The notes below the pieces were generated by a model that saw nothing but the letters and a program-made list of their open reading frames with translations, was not told the origin of the DNA and ran no database searches. A program made the translations under genes and the position numbers. A stretch of 64,000 nucleotides of DNA from Silene latifolia (Eukaryota > Streptophyta > Magnoliopsida > Caryophyllales > Caryophyllaceae). This document shows, one piece after another, positions 12,497-22,301 of this stretch. How positions within the stretch are numbered: the first letter of the stretch is position 1; each line of letters begins with the position of its first letter. Location: assembly GCF_048544455.1 (NCBI RefSeq), contig NC_133529.1, positions 57,696,271 to 57,760,270 of the forward strand, in the 5' to 3' direction.

Positions 12497-13689
12497 TGTT
12501 TTGGACCGTGTCGATTATAATTATCGTTAGTTCACTAATATAGTTCACATAAAAGTGATAGATAATAAATCGACAAGACCTCTCACATATTTAAAATTGA
12601 GATTAGCCTTTCCAAATAGTAGGATCCATGAATCCCTTTGACATTTGGAGTAAATTCGGTTTCCCGGGGTACTTTCATTTTTCATTGGGTAAGTGGGGTA
12701 ATAAAACGTTATTACACGCGAAATTTGGTTGGACTCAACGGGATATAAAGACTAGTCGTATGTTCCGGGGCTAGAGATGAAATTTATATAATTCATCGAC
12801 CGAGAGTTCTAAGGTAGAATCAATTAAAGAGTTAATTCACTAAATTTATGAAAGTATGGGATGTATCGGTTTCCCGTGCCCATGTTTGTGTAAAGATGGA
12901 TCTCGGAATCATTTATATAATTGGGTGGAGGTCATTATATAAATGCTAAAACATGCTAAAATGTTTTCATATATTAACGACGAATGTTTCTTTTCCCACT
13001 ATTTCGTTGTTTTATGTTGTTCTTTATCATTACTCCTATTAATATACGATATCATTTCGATTTTAACTTATGTCTCCATTAAACCACTATTGCCAAAGAC
13101 AAATAGAATCTCTTTCTAAATCCTCATATGAACCGTTTAAATAGGGCATGGACTAGTTCCATAAGAATCGTTCTATTCCAATAGAACTCCATAGGAGTTG
13201 TCCTATGTCATATAAGATTACCATCTTAAATTCCTAACATGCCTATGTATGATTTCTTGTGAAGAGGTATGAATAGAAGTAATGATTAGTCAAAATATGT
13301 TTTGATAATATCATCTATGCGTCCACGGTTCAAAAGTCTTTTTGCTCAAACTAAACACTTGTTATCAAGCTCTTAAATTATTAAGAACATGACAATGTTA
13401 AATTGGTAAATTGATTTGTTGGAAATTTTGATTAACCAAATACCACAATAGAGTTAACCCTTGTGAAGGATTAACTAGGAATTTATATGATGATAAGTCT
13501 TCATCAAGTAGGAATTCTTGAAGTCAGTGGGAGCAATAAGAAGTAAGTACCTATCTTAATTGTTAAGGATAGAACTAGGCTCGAAAGAGAAAGTGTTAGA
13601 CACTAAAACAGAGACAAACCCCAAATAAGTAAAGATCTAGGAAGTTGGCCGTGTGACTCCAAACATATTCCTTCCTGAATATCTATGAC
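12324..13689. other. Non-coding stretch with an AT microsatellite
   Basis: No gene is visible. A perfect (TA)n run occupies 12462-12494, just after sequence that may be the outer end of the transposon carrying the Ulp1-type gene (12400-12460, containing AGATCCAATGGTTTA). Whether that end is a MULE terminus could not be proved, because no matching inverted end survives on the other side. From about 12500 the sequence may be the decayed 5' part of the following copia relic. Confidence 0.4.
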
Positions 13690-16140
13690 ATTGACATTGC
13701 ATTCTTGCCAATTACCACATCATGAGTATTTGATACAAATTTGTGAATCATGTTAGAAATTGCAACATTTCATAATTATGAAATATGGCAAAAGGATGCA
13801 AAACCACCTTTCTAAATGGGTATTTAGAGGAGGATTTGTTCATAACACAATCCGAGGGTTTTGTAAATCCTTAGAATCCTAACATTGAATAATCGTATGA
13901 TGACTAGCAAGAATAAGTTCAGAAATTTGCATGAATGGAACTAGGGTAGTTGCCATTTCATCCATGAACATATGAATGTTGTAGCGTACTCATTTTAGTT
14001 TTGTATTTAGAAATGTACCTCAATAATTGTTATGATGTACACCAACTCTAAATAAGAATATAATTCAAGTTTTTGTATAAAACGCAAAGGGTTTCTCAAT
14101 TATGCAACTAAAACAAGCGTTGTGCCCTAACATACCACGATTATGTTTATGGTGAGACCATACAAATCAAGGTAATTATATTCAAACTAGAAATAAAATG
14201 TCATATATATACAAGACTCGAGTTGGTGATCCCAAATTATTTTTCATTTGTCGATTGAAAATCGCATTAAAACTAGTTTTGACTAGTATCCCACACCATT
14301 TGATTGCGAATTTCATGAAATGTGCGAATCTTTTATTCAAAGCAAGATGATTCGTGACTTTTCTTGAAAAGTAAAGCGAATAGAATAAGTTATTCACCTA
14401 ATTACACGTCAATGTGTATGGTCGAATATATTTTCAATCTGAGAAGGTCATTATTACTTCTTCTCTTTTACCGACGAACTAGGTAGATACTTGGTATCCG
14501 CTTAATGAGGTAAGAAGAGAAATTCTTTGAATAAGTTCAATGAATTCTTCTTATGAAGTATAAAAACCAAAGTATTAGTACTTTGTTTAGGATGAGAACC
14601 ATGAAGTAATGACTTTATTTTACACTAAATAAAGAGTGATATGGTATCACAAGTTCACTTTCATTACGATATGATTGAATCTTTACAATATAGTTAGAGG
14701 TAGTTTCTGTTATAAAATTTGTTTGGCATTTAAATTTTTCCACTCAAACAAAACATGGTTAAAGAAATCATCTACTTTTCATATGAGATATGGTTAGACA
14801 TGGTACCTAAATTGTAGCTTATTTCGATAGTAAACATGTGCTCTTTCTTCCTACATGATCACGAGAACAAAGGGTTTGTGACTCGTGATGATGTCTATTA
14901 AAGAAAAGAGGATTATTTCTTAAAGACAGAGTGGGAGAAAATGTTCAAGAGCCACAAACTGAGAATAAGACGTAGGAAGATGTTCTTTCTTGGTCAAAAT
15001 CAGTAATTATTTCTTCGAAACCTAAAGTGGACAGGAGTCATGTTATTTTTGAAAGTAACAAATCTGTAACTTATTAAGATGCTTTATCTAGTTTCAACTC
15101 CGCATAAGTCCGAATTGAGCATAAACATTAAGATGTTTATGTGACTTGGTTGATTGGAGGTAAGAGGTTTACACCAATTGCAACGCTTTGTTAAATTCGG
15201 ATTTCATAATATTATTTAACTGTTGGATTTTAAAATCATCTTGCATGAGTTTTGTAAATCGCAACTATCCTAAGGTAGGATACAAACTTAAGAAGAAGTC
15301 TTAAGTAGAAGTTAAGGAGTTGAATTGTATGTTTTGATTATGTGATAAACTTTTCTCGAATTGTCGAGTAGTTTTGTTTATACATGAAGTTTAGTGGGAG
15401 TAGGGTGGTATTATTAGTATAATACATCTCTAAAGTATCCAGACCTATAAAGATAGTTCTAAGAGAATATTAGCGTTAAATGAATATTCTTATATTGATA
15501 AGAGTCTAGACAAGTTCAAGGGTGTTGAACATGTAGAAATTAAATCCACATGCTTCCGCTGCGGGATCAATTCATTACGCTAAGATGTATTACCATTCTT
15601 AAACCTCGTATACTAGGAGTATGACGAGATGTTACAAATCGAATATTTAAGAGAAGTCTCTACATAGCCACATAGTTCATTAGTTAGTAATGAGGAAGTA
15701 CTAAAGACATGAAGCTAAGCATTTAGAAAATAAATGGATTTATGTGCAAGGAGTTACACAAAAACCATATTCTAACACACAAAGATAATTAGAGGACCAT
15801 CTTGGCTATATTATTTAAGGAGGAAATCTGCTAGAAACGTCCTAGGCAGCTGAACAATGAGATATACACAACGGAAATTGAGTACACTTGCAATAACGAG
15901 ATATGCAAGAAGGAAGGGATGAAATTAGGATTCGGTTTAGTGAATTGGAGTAACTATGGTCGTTCATTCCAATAACCGAAGGTCCTATCCCTACACAGTG
16001 TGAGGACAGTGAAAGTTATTCAAGGCTTGAGAGCCTATGTCCAGATTTGATCTAGACACGTACTCAAAGAAATTCTTATAATATAAGATTATACACAAGA
16101 ATGGGAAATAGTATATAGTAAGGTTAGGAAAAGTGCAAAG
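13690..16140 (+). pseudogene. Heavily decayed Ty1/copia pol relic
   Basis: Short islands of copia reverse transcriptase and RNase H survive among stops and gaps. Near 13780-13880 the plus strand spells a version of the motif AFLNGYLEEDLFITQSEGF. Near 15545-15600 it spells PYASAAGSIHYAKM, the start of the conserved segment leading to RNase H. Around 15990-16080 a weak trace of the RNase H DN-GAI...SRHVL segment remains. No frame stays open for long. An old insertion is likely. Confidence 0.55.
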
Positions 16141-17026
16141 TATTGCTAAAACTTGCTAACCAAGGCCTTTTCATAGGCTAAGCATGATAAGTCATGTCAT
16201 TTCAATTGAGTTGATATGTATTGTTTTATACAATATTAAGTATGGATTATAGATTATGTAGTAATTGATATTGTATCAATTTTACATATGTGATAATATA
16301 TTCGTCGTTAGAGTTTAATTACGAACTCTTTTTATTACTTTGTTATATCCAAATAGGTTGTTGAGACAATATTGAACCCTATTAAAGTGAACTGGATTAA
16401 CATAGTATTGGCCCCTAGTTTACTTATATGAGGTGACGTCTCCAAGTGACTAGAGTGTGATGCGATTGATGGCAAGTTCAAGTGCCATAGAGTCATAAGA
16501 GATGACTAGTCGATCACATAGGCAGACTGTATGAGACACTCTGTCGGCCAGTGACCGCTTATAGAGTTCTGGTAATTCATATAGCCTGGTCGTGGCGAGA
16601 GCTACTATAATATTCTTTTGATTCAATTCTTTGACTAGAGACTGTTCATCCAAGTTGGCACAGTTTCTGAGTGACTTTAAATTATGCTCTACGACTTTCG
16701 TAAATGAGGTTAAATGGGCATCTTTTGGGTCATGATGAGCTGTGGCTAGACAAAGGGAATAGTGCGATAGGAATTGTCCACCCCCTTGTCAGGGTTATTT
16801 GAAATCTCAAGGCCACTCGAGGAGTACTGAACTGGAAATGCGTGGCCACACTCGAAAAGTATCTACGGTAGATACTTCCGGTCAAACAGTTACTCTCCAG
16901 ATCGAGGAAACCACTCTAGATATGATCAAATGCAAATACGACCTACAAGACACCTTGCATTGAGTGGGAGATTGTAATAGGACAAGAGAATTGGTGACGC
17001 ACACTTGCCTCGGACAAGTGGGAGAT
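16141..17026 (+). other. 3' untranslated interior of the copia relic
   Basis: No coding sequence. The stretch 16440-17026 resembles the long non-coding tail seen before the 3' LTR in a group of plant copia elements, and it ends in the purine-rich AAGTGGGAGAT immediately before TGTTGGAGTATGGG. That gives a polypurine tract at about 17015-17026. Confidence 0.45.
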
Positions 17027-18305
17027 TGTTGGAGTATGGGTCCTCAACAATAGTGCGATCACATAATTAAATCTCATGATACGAATACATGAAGGGATGA
17101 TTCATTTTTATACGTCAACTAATCAATATTAATCGGTAATTATTGGCTGACTAGAGTTTGACATTATTGTCGTTTGACGGTGGTGATCAGTTGATCCCTT
17201 AAGGTCACACCTAAAGGACGATTCCCTTAATAGATAAATTAATTAATTGTATGTTGTTACAAATTAATTAATTCCTTAAAATTGAAAAATTTACATATGT
17301 GAGTAAGAATATGAATCTTATTGTAATTCGATTAAATGAGATTCGTTTTAGTAAATAAAATGTTATATTACTAAAACTTTGTTTATGAAACAATTAAATT
17401 AAGAATGATTGGTTATTATAATTACAATATGTTGTTTAATTATATTAACATGAACTATTTTATTTACTTGTGATTATGAATTACTAGTCAATCGTTATAT
17501 ATAATTAAATTAATATATGTAATGATATTTAATTGTTAAATATGCATTAACATGATTAATAACATGTTACATGTTACATGTTACACATTATATGACATAG
17601 TGACAATTGACAAAAATAAAATGGATTCCATATTACCTATGTGGACCGATTTTTAGAGGGTGTTTAGGGTGAAATGGTTAAATTGTTTTAATTATAGAAA
17701 ATACCATGATTACCATTTAACCTAATCTACACTCTAGTTTGTTTTGAGAAGAAAAAAATTGAAAAAGTGAAAGGGTATGCATTGGCTACCCAGTCCCCAA
17801 GCCATTCCTTTCCACCGGTTTTTCCACCCTCCACTACAAGAATAATAATTGTTCTTATTCTCATCATTCATTCATATATTTTCATATATTTTCACTTCTC
17901 TCACTATATCTCTAAAATAAGTTTAGAATAAATATTGTTCAAAAATCTTATGTTCATTTAAGATTACTATAGTAGTAATGAAATAATATTAAGATTAAAT
18001 TTAAGGTTTCTAATTAATATATCTAGTTAATATATTATTAGAATTAAGGGGTAGTCTTGGTGCCATCAAGAGGAGAATCTCTACTATTGGGGTTTTGGAG
18101 GATCATCCATAAACTTGTAGCTCAAGAACAAGTGTGGGAAGGAGTCCTCACTTGTGCCCTAAAACCGTTTTATTAATGTAAAAAACTTTGTTCTTACTTC
18201 TCTATTTTATATTTTGTTATGCATGCACTAGATCAACATCTATTTTAATGAGTAATTTAGATCAATAATTAAAAGAGTTTAATTAGAGGGTTATTGAATC
18301 CTTTC
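17027..18305 (+). repeat. Probable 3' LTR of the copia relic
   Basis: The LTR begins TGTTGGAGTATGGGTCC straight after a polypurine tract. Its right end is uncertain: a CA at about 18305 is the last possible point before sequence matching gypsy LTR ends starts at about 18319. No 5' LTR was found in the window, so the length is provisional. Confidence 0.45.
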
Positions 18306-18318
18306 AAATACTTTTGTT

Positions 18319-18515
18319 ACTTTAGTTGTAGTTTGGTTTTAGAACAGTTGTACTTTACTTTACAGTTGGTTTTGATGTAATCACTTTAAACTTTATGCTT
18401 AAACTATGTTTCTTGATGGTCACTTTTGATTACTATGCCTCGGGTAACCGAGATGGTAGCACTTCCATGCATTAGGTGGTCTTGGTAAGGCACCTTGGTG
18501 TATGGGGGTGTTACA
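18319..18515 (+). repeat. 3'-terminal fragment of a gypsy LTR related to elements A and C
   Basis: The block GCCTCGGGTAACCGAGATGG ... GGTAAGGCACCTTGG ... GGGGGTGTTACA matches the 3' ends of the LTRs at 30834, 36488, 46366 and 53403. It ends TGTTACA at 18515 and is followed by the truncated LTR of a different element, so it is an LTR remnant and not part of a full copy here. Confidence 0.75.
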
Positions 18516-20523
18516 GATCAACTAGCAATAAGTCTTGCAAAATTGATCAACATTGAACGATATATAGGCCTAGATCGGTCAAATATCACTTTTATTTTTT
18601 TCTTTTAAAAAAATCAAAACCACATAAAATAATACCGAGAGATTTAAGAGTTTAATCAACAGTCCCTAAGACTGTTGCTTCGACCAATGTCGTGCAACAT
18701 TCGTGTTAAACAGTCTGACCGACTGTTCCATCTCACAGTTTTGACAGTTTTCCGTTATGAGTTCTACAAGTTTATATTTATTGCTTCCACTACCGCGAAG
18801 GTTGATTAATTTTCGTATCATAAGTGGCATCAGAGTTTCGGCTCTTGATTTCCATAAATTGAGACGGTCCTATGGGGACAATCGAGATAAGATTCTACAG
18901 CAATATATTCTTTCATGAAGAAATTCAGATGGAAGGTAATTCGTTCTTAAATCTGGATTTACCCCGTCTTTGATAATTATGATGAACCGTTAGTGTATAG
19001 CGGTGAAAATCATTCTGAATTCGACATCGATTCTTCCATGATTTCAATCGTCCTTCTATATTTGACGATTGTAGGGAAGAGGACACGGTTGATACATCTG
19101 CAAGGGAATCGTTTTGCTCACTTGGTTTGGGTCACAAGTTTAATATAGGTGTAGCAAAACTGAACAGAAATAAAAACGCAATTGGTTCTCTGAAGTTTAC
19201 AGATTCGCCGAGTTCATATTTGGTCGAATTTCAAAAATCATCTTGTCTAATTTGTTTGTTCGGCAGCATGGTTCATTGTAAACGATTGGGACTTGTGCAC
19301 GGAGGGATGAGGGGTGGAAGGCACAAGCAGTTATGGTACAAGGGGATGCTGAAATTAACAGGAACAAACGAGATGAGTCTTGGCATCGAAGGTGTGTTCG
19401 TTTTTTTATCATGGCGGTTTAAAACTACATGAATTGGGGACAATTCCTTTCGAAGAAGGAGGGATGATCCAAAAATAATAAGCCTAAGTGATCAATGTCG
19501 AAGTAATGTCGAAGCTGCTAATGGGAAGCGTGAATGTCAAAGTAAAAGATGCAGGACGTGGCAGTCAAAAGAAACAGTGTCCACGACTGTTACAGTGAAA
19601 GCGTCAGGAAACAGTCACAGCAACTGTTGCACTCGGTTACTTGGGGTTGTTTTCAGTTATGGCACGAGATATTGATACAGCTTGAAATGAAATAAAATAA
19701 CGCCTTATTTATTATTCTTAGGATATTATTATTTTAGACTAAGCTGTGTTCACATTGTTATTTCCTTCCTTAGTTTATGTTAGCTTATTAGGCAAGAATA
19801 AGATCTTTTTAAAAGATCAAAATATTACCCTAGGCGAGAAAGTTGTTGTACTTTATAAAATTGAATATTGAATAAGAAAACAAACAGAATTGTTGTTGCC
19901 ATTGTGCTATTCGGATCGACGCGTTTCGTTCCAACCCTAGTCTTGTTTGACGTGTTTTAAAACATTAATTCGATCAACTAGCAATAGGTCTTGCGTATTG
20001 ATCACCATTGAACGATCTATAGATCTAGATTGGTCAAATATCCCTTTTATTTCTTTCGTTTAAAAAAATCAAAACCACATAAAATAATACCGAAAGATTT
20101 AAGAGTTTAATCAACAGTCTGTAAGGCTGTTGCTTCAACCAATTTTGTGCAACATTCGTGATCAACAGTCTGATCTACTATTCTATCTCACGGTTTTGAC
20201 AGTTTTCCGCTGTGAGTTCTACGAGTTTATATTTACGGAAAATTCACGTGGTACCCTCGAACTTTGCCATTTTGCACGTGGTACCTAACTTTTTAAGTTT
20301 GTGTACATAATACCCTCCATGTTTAATTTTCATGCACAACACACCCTTTTGTCGCTATAAAAAAACGCAATTATTCATAACTCCTAGACCGGAATTCAGA
20401 ACGGGCCAATCTTTTTTCCTAAAATGATTATCTCGTCATAATCTACGATCTGAGAAAAACAAAATTGCCTACTGGCATATTTATTTCTTCCAGTACCGCG
20501 GAGGTTGATTAATATTCGTATCA
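18516..20523 (+). mobile_element. Small non-coding LTR element (SMART/TRIM-like), 5' LTR truncated
   Basis: The 3' LTR runs 19673-20523 with termini TGATAC...GTATCA. A partial 5' LTR (18516-18820) matches its last third. A primer-site-like TGGCATCAGAGTTT (18825-18838) follows the 5' LTR. The interior (18821-19672) is only about 850 bp and has no gag-pol similarity; a 101-codon frame at 19127-19432 resembles nothing I know. The 5' LTR is cut at 18516 by the gypsy LTR fragment. The 3' LTR contains an extra 241 bp insertion. The two LTRs differ at many positions, so the element is fairly old. Confidence 0.65.
20236..20476. mobile_element. Unclassified 241 bp insertion inside the 3' LTR of the small LTR element
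   Basis: Comparison of the two LTRs shows an extra segment here, flanked by the 7-base direct repeat ATATTTA (20229-20235 and 20477-20483). It starts CGGAAAATTCACGTGGTACC and has no clear terminal inverted repeats or coding sequence. A short non-autonomous element is likely, of unknown class. Confidence 0.5.
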
Positions 20524-20569
20524 GTCCAATCAACGAAAGTGCATAGTACATCTCAATCAAGTCCCATAC

Positions 20570-20762
20570 TATTGGAGAATATTGTGTAAATATATCCTAA
20601 CCATATTTAGTTGTATGTATATCTTGTATCCTTTTTTGTAGGCTAAGTCTTAGGCAAGTAAATCTTCTCTTTGTGTATAAGTAGAATAGTCTGTAACTAT
20701 TTCTATTCATTCAATAATACGTTCTCAATTTTTCTGTTTGTTTTCGCTCCTTCTCGTCTTCA
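20570..20762 (+). repeat. 5' LTR of the copia element
   Basis: 193 bp, ending CTCGTCTTCA directly before the primer site. A TATAA (20676-20680) and AATAAT (about 20714) could be promoter and polyadenylation signals. It differs from the 3' LTR at, for example, AGGCAAGTAAATC versus AGGCAAGAAAATC. Confidence 0.85.
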
Positions 20763-20774
20763 TGGCATCAGAGC
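20763..20774 (+). other. Primer-binding site of the copia element
   Basis: TGGCATCAGAGC abuts the LTR end. It matches the initiator-Met tRNA type site TGGTATCAGAGC except for one base. Confidence 0.7.
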
Positions 20775-20834
20775 ATTGATCCTGGATCTTTGCTATTTTC
20801 CTTTATTTCTCAAAAAACAACTCTTCTTTAGGAG

Positions 20835-22274
20835 ATGCCGAGCGAATCCAAACCAGAGCACATACCCCCTTCTTCACCTCTATATTTACACCCAAGTGAA
20901 AGCCCTAACCTATCTCTATCACAAATTATTTTCGATGGAGATAATTATCAATTATGGGCAGATGCGGTGCGAAACGGTCTCGATGCTAAGAATAAATTAA
21001 CTTTCATCGAGGGTACCGTGAAGAGGCCAGTCGTGGAGGAAGGTGCACAAGAGATCATGGAGGCCGTTGCTTGGCGACAATGCAATGCCATGATTAAGGC
21101 ATGGTTGAGAAATTCCATTGATCCAAAACTCCATCCAAGCATAGTTTTTTCTGAAACCGTTGTTGAAATATGGAAGGAACTACGTGATCGATATTCCACC
21201 GGGAATGATCCTTGAGTTCATCAACTCAAGGTAGATTTAAATGAGTGCAAGCAAGGGAAAAATCAATCCGTAGTCGAATATTATACACAACTAAAGGCTA
21301 TTTAGGATGAACTCGGAAACTACACGAAGATACCAAAGTGTACTTGTGGAGCGGCTGCTGCAATTGCTAAAGATCGAGAGGACGAGAAGGTACACCAGTT
21401 TTTGATGGGGCTCGGCACTACTCTTTATGGACATGTTAGGTCCAATTTGTTGATGGAAGATGAAATTGCTTCCTTGAGTAAGGTATATGCCCTAGTTCTA
21501 CGTGAAGAACGCCATCGAATGGTGACTAAAATTAAAGAGGAGACCACGTAAGCGACCATGACAGCACAAGTAACTGGTAGCAATGCTCGGGTTTCTAATT
21601 CGAGTAAGGATGAAGACACAGCGAGCATTATTCGTTGCACTTTTTGCGATAAATTATGGCATACTGAAGACAAGTGTTGGGAAAAACTTCGCATCTCCGG
21701 ACGAGGAAGAGGTCGTGGCAGAGGCCGTGGAAGAGGCGGCAGAGGCAGAGGCAGAGGCGGATTGAACCAACACGCCAACGCTACAACCACGACCAATGAC
21801 GATGGGAAGCAGGGGTTCACACAGGATTAGATGGCTCAGTTGCGGTCACTTTTAAGTGGAAAAAGTGAAGGTACTTCATCGAAATCAGGTATGAGTAAAG
21901 ATAGTCATGGCCATTGGTTACTTGATAGTGGATGCTCGCATCATATGACATGTAGACGAGATTTGCTAGAGGATATTTGGCATGGTGTGAAGTCGACCGT
22001 AAGTCTTCCTGATGGGTCACAAATTGTGACGGAAGAACATGGGAAAGTAACATTAAGCGACAATTTTATACTGAAAGACGTTCTTTATCTGCCAACTTTA
22101 ACTTGCGATTTAATTTCAATACAACACTTAATTACAGAAAATAATTGTGTGGTAACTTTTTATAACGATCATTGTGTTATACAGGACCAATCTACGAGGA
22201 TGAAGATTGGGAGAGGTGAGCACAATGATGGGGTCTATTATTTCAAGGGTGAGCGAAGAAACATGGCGGCATAA
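20835..22274 (+). pseudogene. Copia gag and protease with in-frame stops
   Basis: The frame starts at the ATG at 20835. The gag core shows IIFDGDNYQLWADAVRNGL, a copia UBN2-like gag start. A zinc knuckle of the CX2CX4HX4C form (CTFCDKLWHTEDKC, about 21636-21680) is followed by a Gly-Arg-rich tract, and the protease has WLLDSGCSHHMT at about 21915. Stops lie at 21213-21215 (TGA), 21303-21305 (TAG), 21549-21551 (TAA), 21828-21830 (TAG) and 22272-22274 (TAA). All five are in the same frame as the downstream pol, and each can be explained by a single C-to-T or G-to-A change from the expected codon. No gag protein of full length can be made without readthrough. Confidence 0.85.
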
Positions 22275-22301
22275 GCGAGCGTTGGTGGTGCAAATTCGAG
22301 C

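Noticed and set aside
16450..16653. 67-codon minus-strand frame
   Set aside because: It lies antisense in the untranslated tail of the copia relic and has no recognisable motif.
19127..19432. 101-codon frame in the small LTR element
   Set aside because: No retroelement or other motif, and length is within chance for this composition.
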